A stretch of DNA of 64,000 nt from Clostridia bacterium (GCA_022793815.1 JAAWDP010000014.1:21663-85662), one strand, 5' to 3'. Positions 40,961 to 54,091 are shown, counted from the stretch's first letter. The notes: generated by a model not told the origin, from the letters alone. Numbers and translations: made by a program.

Positions 40961-42247
40961 TCAATCCAATTTTTTCAAATTGTTTTCTATTCTCGTGACA
41001 AGCGAACTCATGTACGTAATGTCGTCTTTCCATTCGTTGTACTTGGCTTTTATGGTGGCTATGTTCATTTTGCGCATAAACGGGTCTTTCATGTAAATGC
41101 ACTTTTCACTCAGCGCAATCATGTATTCCTGTTCGAATTTCGTAATGAGGTAGGCATTTTCGGGATATACGGAAGCGTAAGCCGTTCTCAACTTGTTCCT
41201 TGCGTCCACGGACAAATCGAGATATTTCAAAAATGATTCTTCGTCGCCGAAAAACTGCTGATAAAGGTGCGCGATGTCGTTGTATATGTAAGCGCGTATC
41301 AGTTGTATAAGACACTTGTCCTCGGGGCATTGCCGTTCCAAATCGTCCGTCAGCGAAAGCGTCTGCCGAAAATACGATAAAGCTTTTTCCTTGCAGATAT
41401 CCGTCATTTCGCCGTCGAGGTCATCGTTTTTCAAAAACAGCAGATAAGCCAGTCCGTAAGCGTCGCAGCACAGTATATCGGTTATGAAGTCCAGAGTATC
41501 GCCGTCGCCGTGTTTTCGCGCCAGCGTTCCTTCGAACGCCTGCGCGCATTCGAAGAAAGCGGTTTGAGGCAGGGGTTTCGACATTATCGCGCTTTTCAAA
41601 AATACGTCGTTGTACGCTTTCGCAAAGCGTATCGCATCACCCGTTGCGGCGGTCGCGCTCATTCGCGCCAATCTCGTATTGAAATATTCGATATCGTTGT
41701 AATAGTACGCGGCAAGACAGCCGAGCACTATGTTTTCGCGGCGGTGGCGCTCGGACGTTCTCAGCTCTTCCTTTTCGAAAGTTTGCCTGATATAGCGCCA
41801 GCCGTCTATGATGTCGAAATAGTTTTTATTCGAGTTTTTAACGCTGTCTTTCAAAAAGCGTTCGCATATTCTCTGCGCCAAATCCCTGTCGCCGTTTTCG
41901 CCGCTTTCCGTTCTCGATATTTCGGTCGCCCACACGCCCAGCAAGTCGCTCGGCAATTCGCGCACGGACTTGTTAATCATGTATACGTGAATGTCGGTAA
42001 CTTTCATTCGCGCTATGATATATCCCCATTCGAAAAACAGATTGGGGCTCAAAACCCCGTCATGCTCCTCGACAAGCAGTATGGCACAGTCGCATTCGTT
42101 TATCTGTCCGATTACCTGCGTGCCTATGTGCAGACCGGTAGGTGAGCCGCCGCCGACCACCACGTCGAAATTCTTATCTTTGAGGTATGCCTTTATTTCG
42201 TAGGCGAGGGGCTGATTTCCGCCCCAGCCGCAAAATACTTTGTACAT
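40961..42247 (-). CDS. TIR-like (CAP12/PF10137-type) protein with helical C-terminal region; candidate defence effector
   Basis: 428 residues. Residues 1-110 resemble the TIR-like nucleotide-binding domain of CBASS/Pycsar effectors: MYKVFCGWGG, glycine-rich VVGGGSPTGLHIGTQV, LSPNLFFEWGYIIARM with E73 in the catalytic-Glu position, and LPSDLLGVW. In relatives this domain degrades NAD+ when activated. Residues about 130-428 are helical without membrane segments, with spacing suggesting a TPR-like solenoid, possibly the sensor. It is 15 bp downstream of, and so co-transcribed with, a nucleoside deaminase; a TIR remnant lies 3 kb away. Defence role is inferred; no cyclase or other known partner is visible. 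Confidence 0.65.
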   Translation of the reverse strand: MYKVFCGWGGNQPLAYEIKAYLKDKNFDVVVGGGSPTGLHIGTQVIGQINECDCAILLVEEHDGVLSPNLFFEWGYIIARMKVTDIHVYMINKSVRELPSDLLGVWATEISRTESGENGDRDLAQRICERFLKDSVKNSNKNYFDIIDGWRYIRQTFEKEELRTSERHRRENIVLGCLAAYYYNDIEYFNTRLARMSATAATGDAIRFAKAYNDVFLKSAIMSKPLPQTAFFECAQAFEGTLARKHGDGDTLDFITDILCCDAYGLAYLLFLKNDDLDGEMTDICKEKALSYFRQTLSLTDDLERQCPEDKCLIQLIRAYIYNDIAHLYQQFFGDEESFLKYLDLSVDARNKLRTAYASVYPENAYLITKFEQEYMIALSEKCIYMKDPFMRKMNIATIKAKYNEWKDDITYMSSLVTRIENNLKKLD

Positions 42248-42262
42248 CGCCCGATTCCTCTC

Positions 42263-42724
42263 TCAATAATTAGTTCGGTTCTTTATTTGCATGTATTCGT
42301 CATAAAGTTCCAAGCAGGCATCGCGGTCGATGCAAATAAGATAGTTTTCCAGTTTGTCGCGTCCGCCGAGCAAGGCGTCGAATTTTTTGTCGCGGAAGCT
42401 TATGCGTTCGTTGTCCTCTATCGTGCAGCCGTAATACACCTTGTCTATATTCGCCCACATCGAAGCGGTCAGGCACATGTGACAGGGTTCTCCCGTGGTG
42501 TAAAGCTCGCAGCCCGTAAGGTCGAAAGTACCGAGATTTTCGCATGCATTGCGTATGGCTTGCATTTCGCCGTGACAGGTAGGGTCGCGGTGCGATACCA
42601 CTTGATTGTGTCCCCGTCCGACTATTTTTCCGCCGCGCACGATAATGCTTCCGAACGGACCGCCTTCGTTTGCCGTTATGCCTTCGCGCGCTTCCTTTAT
42701 CGCTTCTTCCATATATTTGTTCAT
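42263..42724 (-). CDS. Guanine deaminase-like nucleoside/nucleobase deaminase
   Basis: 153 residues of the cytidine-deaminase fold. Zinc and catalytic motifs are present: C-H-G-E-M (TCHGEMQAIRNAC) and PCxxC (EPCHMCLTASMWA). Overall similar to GuaD-type guanine deaminases (GGPFGSIIVRGGKIVGRGHN, DPTCHGEM), where Cys replaces the usual Ala before HxE. Likely converts guanine to xanthine or acts on a related base or nucleotide. First gene of an operon with the TIR-like protein; promoter 42773-42745 and an aaggag site. Confidence 0.85.
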   Translation of the reverse strand: MNKYMEEAIKEAREGITANEGGPFGSIIVRGGKIVGRGHNQVVSHRDPTCHGEMQAIRNACENLGTFDLTGCELYTTGEPCHMCLTASMWANIDKVYYGCTIEDNERISFRDKKFDALLGGRDKLENYLICIDRDACLELYDEYMQIKNRTNY

Positions 42725-42744
42725 GAGTATTCTCCTTACCTACA

Positions 42745-42773
42745 TTATAACTTGTTTTCCCTTTTTTGTCAAT
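42745..42773 (-). promoter_or_regulatory. Promoter of the deaminase/TIR-like operon
   Basis: Minus strand TTGACA (42773-42768), 17-bp spacer, TATAAT (42750-42745); perfect boxes. Confidence 0.88.
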
Positions 42774-42862
42774 AGGCGGCAAATAAACGTCTGCCGCAAA
42801 AAGAAAAAAGACCCGAAAAAATTTCGGGGAAAATTTATCAAAGAAAATTTGGTCCGAAACGC

Positions 42863-42892
42863 TTGACACACGCGCCTTCGGCATGTTAAAAT
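42863..42892 (+). promoter_or_regulatory. rpoBC promoter
   Basis: TTGACA (42863-42868), 18-bp spacer, TAAAAT (42887-42892). It gives a leader of about 140 nt. The 316-bp gap 42725-43040 holds only this promoter, the divergent deaminase promoter and short hairpins (42777-42799, 42812-42830). Confidence 0.75.
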
Positions 42893-43040
42893 AAAACGTG
42901 CGCGTTCTAAACTTGCAGAGCGCACTCCGCAATTTATTCGATGTCCGTATATATACAGTATATACCGAACAACGGAAAAAAGCAACGGATTTCAAAGAAA
43001 TTACGAAAAAAATTTAACTTTAAGTTAAGGAGATAATTTA

Positions 43041-46000
43041 ATGGCGGCAAGAACTATCAGAAAGGTAAAGTACGGTAAGACCGAACGCCGTTCGTTTGCT
43101 CAGGTAAACGAAGTCATCGATATGCCGTACCTTATCGAGGTGCAAAAATCCTCTTACGAGGATTTCTTGCAGCACGGCATAGCCGAGGTGTTCGAGGATT
43201 TTTCCCCGATAACCGACTTTTCGGGTAAGATAGAGCTCTACTTCCTCGAACACACGTTGGAAGACAAGCCCAAGTACACCGAAAAGGAATGCAAGGACAG
43301 AGACGCTACCTATGCGGCTCCGCTCAAAGTAAAGGTTCGCCTTGTGTACAAGGAAACGGGACAGGCGATAGAGCAGGAAGTGTTCATGGGCGATTTCCCT
43401 CTCATGACGCCGAACGGGTCGTTCATAATCAACGGCGCCGAGCGCGTTATCGTTTCTCAGCTGGTGCGTTCTCCCGGCGTCTATTTCGATTTCGTCAAAG
43501 ACGTCAAAACGGGTAAGGCATATTACGGCGCGACCAACATTCCTTCGCGCGGCGCATGGCTGGAATTCCAGGAAGACGCGTCGGGCACACTGTGGGTTCA
43601 CGTCGACAGAACCAGAAAAGTTCCCGCGTCCGTGCTTATGCGTTCGCTTTCCGCCGTTACTCCGGGTGCGGACTTCGGCAGCGACGAAAGTATCTGTGCG
43701 CTGTTCCGCGATGAAAAGCTTATCCGCACGACCTGCGAAAAGGATACCGCGAAAAACGAAGAAGACGGACTTATCGAGCTTAACCGCAAACTGCGTCCCG
43801 GCGAAATCCCGAACCTCGACAGTATCCGCGGCTATGTTGAAAATCTGTTTTACGACCGCCGCAAATACGATTTGAGCAAAGTCGGCCGTTATAAATTCAA
43901 CAAAAAACTTTCGCTTTCCGCGCGTATTGCGGGCATGAGCGCTCATACGGACATAGTCGACGAAGACGGCGTCCTTTACGTGCATGCCGGTGAAGTAATA
44001 GACGAAAGCACCGCGATAAAGATACAGAACGCAGGTATCAACGAAGTTACCGTCAGCGTAAATCCCGAACTTTACCAGACCGAAACGGGCTGCCATACCG
44101 TGATAGGCAATCATCACGTAGACCTCGCGCCGTATATCGACTGCGACCCCGAGGACCTCGGAGTGAGCGAGAAAGTCTACTGGTCCGTACTCAAAGAACT
44201 CCTCGAAGAGGCGGGCGGAGACGGCGAGAAACTCAAAACTCTCGTTGCAAACAACGTCGACCGTCTTGTTGTCAAACATCTGCTCGTCGACGACGTAATA
44301 GCGACGATAAACTATATTACGGGACTTCGCTACGGCATAGGTTTCTGCGACAATATCGACCACCTCGGCAACCGCCGCGTCAGAAGCGTCGGCGAGCTTT
44401 TGCAGAATCAATTCAGAATCGGTATAGCGCGTTTGGAAAGAGTCATCCGCGAAAGAATGCAGATTCAGTCCGATGCGGACCTTACTCCGCAGACGCTCAT
44501 CAATATCCGTCCCGTGTCGAGTTCCATAAAAGAATTCTTCGGGTCTTCGCAGCTGTCGCAGTTCATGGACGAAAGCAACCCTATTGCGGAACTTACGCAT
44601 AAGAGAAAGCTCTCCGCGCTCGGACCCGGCGGCTTGAACCGCGAACGCGCATCGTTCGAAGTCCGCGACGTTCACTATTCGCACTATTCGAGAATATGCC
44701 CGATAGAAACGCCCGAAGGACAGAACATAGGTCTTATAAGCTCGCTGTCCGCTTATGCGAGAATAAACCGCTACGGATTTATCGAAGCGCCGTACCGCAG
44801 AGTGGACAAAGTAAATCATAAAGTGACGGACACCGTCGATTATCTGCCCGCGGACGAAGAGGACAGATACATCGTCGCTCAGGCAAACGAGCCTCTCGAC
44901 GAAAACGGCTGGTTCGCTCACGAACGCGTGCTTGCGCGCTACCGCGACGACATAGGGGAACATCCCCGCGACGACATCGATTACGTCGACGTTTCGCCGC
45001 GCCAAATGGTTTCCGTCGCAACCGCGCTCATACCTTTCCTCGAAAACGACGACACGAACCGTGCGCTCATGGGCTCCAACATGCAGCGTCAGGCAGTGCC
45101 GCTTCTCAAACCCGAAGCGCCCGTGGTCGGTACGGGTATCGAACATAAGATAGCCTACGACTCCGGCGTAATGGTGCTTGCGAGAAACGGCGGCAAAGTG
45201 GCTTATGTCGACGCCGAAACCATAATGGTGGACGAGGACAACGGCGGACGCAGCGTATATACGCTCAAAAAGTTCGTAGGGTCCAACCAAGGCACTTGCA
45301 TCAACCAAAAGCCCATCGTCGAAAAAGGCGAGCGCGTGGAAAAAGGTCAGGTGCTTGCCGACGGTCATTCCACGGAAAATGCGGAACTTGCGCTCGGCAG
45401 AAACATACTCATCGGCTTCATGTCGTGGGAAGGCTATAACTACGAAGACGCAATCCTTATCAGCGAAAAGATAGTCAAAGACGACGTGTTCACTTCCATT
45501 CACATAGAGGAACACGAAATCGACGCCCGCGACACCAAACTCGGAGAGGAAGAAATAACACGCGACATACCCAACGTGGGCGAAGACGCGCTTAAAAACC
45601 TCGACGAGGACGGCATAGTCCGCATAGGCGCGGAAGTCGGCAGCGGCGACATTCTCGTCGGCAAGGTAACGCCCAAGGGCGAAACCGAACTCACGCCCGA
45701 GGAAAGACTTTTGCGCGCCATATTCGGCGAAAAGGCGAGAGAAGTGCGCGACACTTCGCTCCGAGTTCCTCACGGCGAGGGCGGTATAGTCGTAGACGTC
45801 AAAGTGTTCACCAGAGCCAACAAGGACGAAATGAGCCCCGGCGTCAACAAACTCGTTCGCGTATACATCGCGCAGAAACGTAAGATTTCGGTCGGTGACA
45901 AAATGGCGGGACGTCACGGAAACAAAGGTGTCGTAAGCCGTATACTTCCCGAAGAGGATATGCCGTTCATGGCGGACGGAACACCGCTTCAAATCGTGTT

Positions 46001-46916
46001 GAACCCGCTCGGCGTTCCTTCGCGTATGAATATCGGACAGGTGCTCGAAGTCCACTTGGGACTTGTTGCGAAAGCGCTCGGCTGGAAAGTCGCCACCCCG
46101 ATATTCGACGGCGCGCTCGAAAGCGACATAAGAATGCTGCTCGACGAAAACGGATTCACTACCGACGGCAAAGTCGACGGCAAAATCCTGATGTACGACG
46201 GCAGAACGGGCGAACCGTTCGAAAACCGCGCTACGGTCGGCTATATGTATATGATAAAGCTTATCCACCTTGTCGACGATAAGATTCACGCGCGTTCCAC
46301 GGGACCTTACTCGCTTGTCACGCAGCAGCCTCTCGGCGGCAAAGCCCAGTTCGGCGGACAGCGTTTCGGCGAAATGGAAGTTTGGGCGCTGTACGCTTAC
46401 GGCGCGGCAAACGTGCTCCAAGAAATAATGACGGTCAAATCCGACGATGTGGTAGGACGCGTCAAGACTTACGAATCCATTGTCAAGGGTCTTAACACCA
46501 CCGAACCGGGTGTGCCCGAATCGTTCAAAGTTCTTATCAAAGAATTGCAGGCTCTCGCGCTCGACGTGAAAGTGCTCAACGAGGACAGAAACGAGATTTC
46601 CATAAAGGACCTTATCGAGGACGACGTATTCGGTTACAACCACGCGGACGAACAGGAACCCCGTAAAAAGCACTTCGAGGACGGCGAAATCAACTTCGAC
46701 GAAGAAATCGTAATCGACGGCGACGAAACATTCGGCGACGAACACGACGGAATTTTGGACGACGAGGATATCGACGACGCTCTGTTCGGAGAAGGCGGAC
46801 TCGGAGAACTCGACGACCCGTTTGCGGACGGCAGTTTCGACGACGAAGACTGGGACGACGAAGAAGACGCCGCCGGCGCCAAGAAAGGCAAGAAGAGCAA
46901 AAAGGAGGAGGACTGA
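43041..46916 (+). CDS. rpoB: RNA polymerase beta subunit
   Basis: 1291 residues, taaggaga site. Core catalytic subunit. The rifampicin region [20 protein letters not shown]...[12 protein letters not shown] carries the residues found in sensitive enzymes (Asp, His and Ser at the three classical positions). Later motifs include [20 protein letters not shown] and [19 protein letters not shown]. The last 75 residues form a very acidic tail ending in a Lys-rich stretch. rpoC follows after 3 bp. Unusually, no rplJ/rplL is upstream; the gene has its own promoter. Confidence 0.98.
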   Translation: MAARTIRKVKYGKTERRSFAQVNEVIDMPYLIEVQKSSYEDFLQHGIAEVFEDFSPITDFSGKIELYFLEHTLEDKPKYTEKECKDRDATYAAPLKVKVRLVYKETGQAIEQEVFMGDFPLMTPNGSFIINGAERVIVSQLVRSPGVYFDFVKDVKTGKAYYGATNIPSRGAWLEFQEDASGTLWVHVDRTRKVPASVLMRSLSAVTPGADFGSDESICALFRDEKLIRTTCEKDTAKNEEDGLIELNRKLRPGEIPNLDSIRGYVENLFYDRRKYDLSKVGRYKFNKKLSLSARIAGMSAHTDIVDEDGVLYVHAGEVIDESTAIKIQNAGINEVTVSVNPELYQTETGCHTVIGNHHVDLAPYIDCDPEDLGVSEKVYWSVLKELLEEAGGDGEKLKTLVANNVDRLVVKHLLVDDVIATINYITGLRYGIGFCDNIDHLGNRRVRSVGELLQNQFRIGIARLERVIRERMQIQSDADLTPQTLINIRPVSSSIKEFFGSSQLSQFMDESNPIAELTHKRKLSALGPGGLNRERASFEVRDVHYSHYSRICPIETPEGQNIGLISSLSAYARINRYGFIEAPYRRVDKVNHKVTDTVDYLPADEEDRYIVAQANEPLDENGWFAHERVLARYRDDIGEHPRDDIDYVDVSPRQMVSVATALIPFLENDDTNRALMGSNMQRQAVPLLKPEAPVVGTGIEHKIAYDSGVMVLARNGGKVAYVDAETIMVDEDNGGRSVYTLKKFVGSNQGTCINQKPIVEKGERVEKGQVLADGHSTENAELALGRNILIGFMSWEGYNYEDAILISEKIVKDDVFTSIHIEEHEIDARDTKLGEEEITRDIPNVGEDALKNLDEDGIVRIGAEVGSGDILVGKVTPKGETELTPEERLLRAIFGEKAREVRDTSLRVPHGEGGIVVDVKVFTRANKDEMSPGVNKLVRVYIAQKRKISVGDKMAGRHGNKGVVSRILPEEDMPFMADGTPLQIVLNPLGVPSRMNIGQVLEVHLGLVAKALGWKVATPIFDGALESDIRMLLDENGFTTDGKVDGKILMYDGRTGEPFENRATVGYMYMIKLIHLVDDKIHARSTGPYSLVTQQPLGGKAQFGGQRFGEMEVWALYAYGAANVLQEIMTVKSDDVVGRVKTYESIVKGLNTTEPGVPESFKVLIKELQALALDVKVLNEDRNEISIKDLIEDDVFGYNHADEQEPRKKHFEDGEINFDEEIVIDGDETFGDEHDGILDDEDIDDALFGEGGLGELDDPFADGSFDDEDWDDEEDAAGAKKGKKSKKEED

Positions 46917-46919
46917 TAA

Positions 46920-50495
<3,576 letters not shown>

Positions 50496-50505
50496 TCGAA
50501 CTCAC

Positions 50506-50537
50506 AAAAAAGCGACTGTTTTGCAGCCGCTTTTTTC
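50506..50537 (+). terminator. rpoBC terminator
   Basis: aaaaaagcgactg and its near-complement cagccgctttttt flank a tttt-centred loop, followed by the T run. Confidence 0.88.
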
Positions 50538-50557
50538 GTCTATTTTTCCAAAAGGTA

Positions 50558-50586
50558 TTGACATGTCGGTCTTTCGGGTGTATAAT
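50558..50586 (+). promoter_or_regulatory. Promoter of the 169-residue membrane protein
   Basis: TTGACA (50558-50563), 17-bp spacer, TATAAT (50581-50586); consensus. Confidence 0.85.
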
Positions 50587-50670
50587 GAAATCGAAGAGAC
50601 GGCTTTATGAATTTACCGCGGAGATTTTCCGCGTGAAATTAAAATATATTTCGATAGGAGATTATGAAGT

Positions 50671-51180
50671 ATGGAACTTTCCGCTAAAAGCGCCGACGGA
50701 ACGTCTTTGTTGTATAACGAATCGTTTTGGACGGGCAAACGCTCGCTTTCCGTGAATGGCAAGGCGGCGAAGAAAATCGGCAAAAAACTGTTCAAAATAG
50801 ACGAATCTTCCGACAGCGGCGACGCCCCGTCGCTTGCGGGAGAATACGAAATAGTAGGCAGTTTTATCACGGGAGTTACGGTAAAAACGCCGTCGCGCGA
50901 ATCGGTTGTTTTGGCAAAAAACAAATGGTACGATTGGCTCATGATGTTTTTCCCGTTTGTCGGCATTATTTTCGGCGTGGCATTCTGCGGAGCAATCGGC
51001 GGCGGCTTGTCCGCGCTGTTCTGTTTTTCGGCAATGATAATCAATGTGTCCGTTTCGCGCACCAAATTGCCCATGGTAGGGAAAATATTTTTGCAGTTAT
51101 TCATAGCCGTTATTGCCAATTTGGCGTGGTTCGGATTGTATTTTATAATTGCGGTATGGCTGCTGTCGGCAATAAGCTGA
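50671..51180 (+). CDS. Unrecognised small membrane protein
   Basis: 169 residues, ATG preceded by ataggag. I do not recognise the family. Residues 1-85 are soluble and polar (ELSAKSADGTSLLYNESFWTGKRSLSVNGK..., beta-rich), followed by two long hydrophobic stretches that probably form three membrane segments (about 88-125 and 137-168). Lys/Arg distribution suggests a cytoplasmic N-terminal domain. It has its own consensus promoter and a terminator-like repeat after it, so it is a monocistronic unit between rpoC and glycosidase cluster 2. Confidence 0.7.
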   Translation: MELSAKSADGTSLLYNESFWTGKRSLSVNGKAAKKIGKKLFKIDESSDSGDAPSLAGEYEIVGSFITGVTVKTPSRESVVLAKNKWYDWLMMFFPFVGIIFGVAFCGAIGGGLSALFCFSAMIINVSVSRTKLPMVGKIFLQLFIAVIANLAWFGLYFIIAVWLLSAIS

Positions 51181-51237
51181 CGCGGCTTTAACCTCGTTTG
51201 GTTTATCTGAAACATAATTCGGTTGAATGACATAAAG

Positions 51238-51325
51238 AACAGTCCCGCGTGAAATGCACCCCAAAAGTCAGACAAACTTTTGGAGGTGCATTTCAAATTT
51301 GAGACTGTTTTTCTTTGTCTTTTTT
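51238..51325 (+). repeat. Long palindromic repeat / terminator resembling fused IS3-family ends
   Basis: tgaaatgcacc (51250-51260) and ccaaaagt (51261-51268) pair with acttttgg (51276-51283) and ggtgcatttca (51285-51295), a 19-bp stem with one bulged base and a 7-nt loop. An outer 7-bp stem aacagtc/gactgtt encloses it, followed by T-rich sequence. Each arm looks like the terminal inverted repeat of IS150-group IS3 elements (TGAA..GCACCCCAAAAGT.AGAC), so it may be a MITE-like remnant that now acts as terminator. Confidence 0.6.
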
Positions 51326-51451
51326 TCTCATTTACGGTCGCAGCCGGAAAGTTTGACCTTGAAAATATATTTTTTAATAAGAAAAAACCGTCCGAAAAGG
51401 GCGGAGAAAGGTGGTAAGTAAAAATAAGTTACGAAAAGTATGGCTAAACGC

Positions 51452-51480
51452 TTGACGGGGGGGGGGATACGTGATACAAT
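51452..51480 (+). promoter_or_regulatory. Promoter with a G10 tract in its spacer (candidate phase-variable promoter)
   Basis: TTGACG (51452-51457), 17-bp spacer, TACAAT (51475-51480). Ten consecutive G occupy 51457-51466, almost filling the upstream half of the spacer. Gain or loss of a G moves spacing away from or towards the 17-bp optimum, the classic design of slipped-strand promoter switching. Confidence 0.78.
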
Positions 51481-51486
51481 GTCGGT

Positions 51487-51758
51487 GAAACTTGGTTAAA
51501 CTGCGTTTTATGTTTGAAAGCATTATGCGGTTTCGGGTCGACAAACATTTGTGACATTTTCATAGCCACCTTTAATATTTTTCGTTCGTTGTATCTCCGA
51601 AATGTGGGTAAATGAGAGTAACTGCACAAAAGTCTGTTTATAGGGTAGTGGGCACGGTAGAGCAACAGAACGGGTATGGGCGGCTTCCGCCATGGAGGAA
51701 AACGAGTATTTAAGGACGGTACCGGTCGGTAAACCATATTTGCCGACAGATTTTTTTG
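51487..51758 (+). ncRNA. Candidate structured RNA / long leader upstream of glycosidase cluster 2
   Basis: The 741-bp gap 51181-51921 has no convincing gene. From the G10 promoter an RNA of about 270 nt would run to the terminator at 51725-51757. It contains an atgg-type hairpin around gggcggcttccgcc (near 51676-51690) and a G/A-rich strand typical of folded RNA. It could be an independent noncoding RNA (I considered the raiA class, with low certainty) or an attenuated leader of the downstream lipoprotein. A 33-codon ATG frame inside it (about 51612-51713) lacks a good ribosome-binding site. Confidence 0.5.
51725..51757 (+). terminator. Terminator at the end of the structured leader
   Basis: gtcggtaaa (51725-51733) pairs with tttgccgac (51739-51747, one G-U); T7 follows after three bases. 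It lies 165 bp before the lipoprotein start. Confidence 0.72.
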
Positions 51759-51921
51759 CGTTCGTTTTTTTTGCGACCTGTTTTTTGTTCGATGTTGTTT
51801 AATTTCTGATAAAGAGGAGGATAAAAAGAGAAAACATTAACGTCGGACCCGACGCGCCGTCAGAGCGTCGAAACATTTGTGCAACAGAGCTTTTAAGAAT
51901 CATGGAGGAATTATTAAAAAA

Positions 51922-54024
51922 ATGAAAAAGATTATATCTTATATAGCGGCTGCGGTGCTTGCCATAGGCACATTGTTCACGTTTGCCGCATGCGGCGAAG
52001 ACCCCGTTACCGTAACGGGCATCGAAGTCACGAAACAACCAACCAAAACCGAATACATTTTGGGTGAAAAATTCGAACCCGCAGGCATGGAAATATCCAA
52101 ACTGCTCAGTAACGAAACTAAGGAAGCTCTTGCTTCTACGGAATATACATACTCCCCGAGCGGCGCGCTTAAATTGAGCGACAAGAAAGTGACCGTTACC
52201 TACGAAAACGAAGGGCAGTCTTACACTGCAACCGTAAACATCAAAGTTACGAACGAAGTTTCGGAAGTAAAGATTATAACCGAGCCCGACAAAAAAGAAT
52301 ACATCACGGGCGAGTTGTTCGACCCGACGGGTATGACCATTCAGGCTGTGCTTCAAGACGGCACCGAAGACAGCATTGTCGAGGTTTCCGAGGAAACCGT
52401 TACTTATAAGACCACCCGTCTTATCGCGGAAGATTCGCACTTCGAAATGAACTACGGCGGCTATACGTTCTATTACGATATGACCGTCAAGTGCGGCGCA
52501 GTCATGGAAGCCGAAGCAGGACTTATAATAACTTCCGGCGTCAGCGTAGGCGCAGCGCCCAATAAAGTGGCTGTCGAAGCGGATATGAATAACTTGGCAG
52601 GCAAAACCGGCGACGGAACTCCTTTCGTCCGCGGTATCGATAAAGGTCTCTTTGGTACGGACCCTAACGGAAATCAGTCTAAAATAACGGAATCCAGAGT
52701 TGACGTCCGTAACTATATCTTCGACCCCAACGACCCCGATTACACCTATATGGATTTCTGCGCTACCGGCGGCGGAAACGTTGCTTCCTTGGCTCCCGAG
52801 AAAAACATAATGGAATTTGACAGAACCGGTACAGGTTCCGTTTTGTATGCGCTTACGGCTGATAGAGCGGGCAAGGTCGATTTCACTTTGAGAATGACCG
52901 TAACCGACCCCGACCAAAGCTATCATGCGGTCGAAACCAAGCTCAACGAAGTTCTCGAAATCACGGTAAACGGCACGAAAGTCACCATTGCCGATACCGT
53001 CGTAATTCCCGAAGTCGACTTCACAGATAAGAAATCGTACACGCCTTCTACAACCGAACTCAGCACGCTGGGCGATATAAAAGGCACGTTTGATAACACC
53101 TCAAAACTTCGCACAAACTTCTGCTGGCAGAATGTTACCGTACCCATCGACATGATTGAAGGCGGTAACTCTATAATAATCAAATCGCTTATTACCACAA
53201 AGAAGGATATGAGAATAGACTCTGTTTCTTTCGACGGCGACAAAAGCAAAGTCAGCCTCTTCAACGAAAGTGCGTTTGCTCCCGAGGTTAAGTCCGCTAA
53301 ACTGAAAGTGGAAAACGACAAAGTCTACATGGGTGTTGTAGTCGACCCGAAAGCCGTCGGCTACGACGAAAGCGCTATTTTGACCGTTCTCGGACTTACG
53401 AAGGTAAAGGGTACCAACAGCTGTACTTGGGCAAACGGCGGCGATAGCAACATCAATACAAACGGCTCTTCCGACAAAAACGACCCTTGGACGTCTCCCA
53501 CGTCTTACGGCGGACTCGGATATACCGAGCCTCCGCTTCTGCAAGTACACAGTATGGGCGGAAACTGGAAAGACAAAGTCAACGAACGCGGAATAACCGT
53601 AGAGAAAATAACGAGCGGTGAATTTGCGAACTGCTATTATGTATGGTTCGAAGTAACCATTCCCGAAGACAGCAAGTTGGGTACCGAGCCCGATAAAAAC
53701 AGATATATCGGCGCTGCGTACTTCACCGGCTTTACTTACGGGAGCGATTACGCGAACTCGCATCCCGCAGCCGACATTCTCAAAGACGGCGACAGCACTT
53801 TCGTAAACAACGGCGACTACTGCTATCAGGTGTTCTGTGATACGAGAGACAAACATGCAGGCTTCTATGCAGGCAACGAAATCAACCTGATTCTCGTTGT
53901 ACAGCACGGCACCTTCGACGAAAGCAAGCAAAGCGAAACTCTTCCTCTGCGCAACAAATTGATGAGAAGATATGTCAGCCATTTTGCGGACAACGACGCC
54001 GAGCTTATCGAACAGCATAAGTAA
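51922..54024 (+). CDS. Surface lipoprotein with Ig-like domains and CBM-like module (cluster 2)
   Basis: 700 residues from the ATG at 51922, chosen for the ggaggaa site and the lipoprotein signal ending FTFAAC. Two Ig-like units (TGIEVTKQPTKTEYILGEKFEP and KIITEPDKKEYITGELFDPTGM) occupy about residues 30-190. A module beginning VMEAEAGLIITSG with the shared EAE pattern follows (about 195-445). The C-terminal 250 residues are a domain I do not recognise (ENDKVYMGVVVDPKAV ... NEINLILVVQHGTF), beta-rich with aromatic and Gly residues, perhaps another binding domain. Pairs with the GH3 gene 102 bp downstream, repeating the lipoprotein-GH3 layout of cluster 1. Confidence 0.8.
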   Translation: MKKIISYIAAAVLAIGTLFTFAACGEDPVTVTGIEVTKQPTKTEYILGEKFEPAGMEISKLLSNETKEALASTEYTYSPSGALKLSDKKVTVTYENEGQSYTATVNIKVTNEVSEVKIITEPDKKEYITGELFDPTGMTIQAVLQDGTEDSIVEVSEETVTYKTTRLIAEDSHFEMNYGGYTFYYDMTVKCGAVMEAEAGLIITSGVSVGAAPNKVAVEADMNNLAGKTGDGTPFVRGIDKGLFGTDPNGNQSKITESRVDVRNYIFDPNDPDYTYMDFCATGGGNVASLAPEKNIMEFDRTGTGSVLYALTADRAGKVDFTLRMTVTDPDQSYHAVETKLNEVLEITVNGTKVTIADTVVIPEVDFTDKKSYTPSTTELSTLGDIKGTFDNTSKLRTNFCWQNVTVPIDMIEGGNSIIIKSLITTKKDMRIDSVSFDGDKSKVSLFNESAFAPEVKSAKLKVENDKVYMGVVVDPKAVGYDESAILTVLGLTKVKGTNSCTWANGGDSNINTNGSSDKNDPWTSPTSYGGLGYTEPPLLQVHSMGGNWKDKVNERGITVEKITSGEFANCYYVWFEVTIPEDSKLGTEPDKNRYIGAAYFTGFTYGSDYANSHPAADILKDGDSTFVNNGDYCYQVFCDTRDKHAGFYAGNEINLILVVQHGTFDESKQSETLPLRNKLMRRYVSHFADNDAELIEQHK

Positions 54025-54061
54025 AAGGCGTAGTCGGCAAAATTTTTTCGGCAAACATCGG

Positions 54062-54091
54062 GAGAGCGTCCGCATAGACTGCGGCGCTCTC
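54062..54091 (+). other. Intra-operon hairpin between lipoprotein and GH3-4
   Basis: gagagcg/cgctctc plus ccgca/tgcgg form a stable stem without a U tract; probably an mRNA stability element rather than a terminator. Confidence 0.5.

Noticed and set aside
42777..42830. Hairpins between the deaminase and rpoB promoters as terminators
   Set aside because: The stems are short, lack proper U tracts, and lie between divergent promoters where no transcript needs ending.
51444..51737. A 97-codon minus-strand frame over the structured leader
   Set aside because: It crosses the promoter and leader, has no ribosome-binding site and Pro/Arg-rich composition. The RNA explanation is better.
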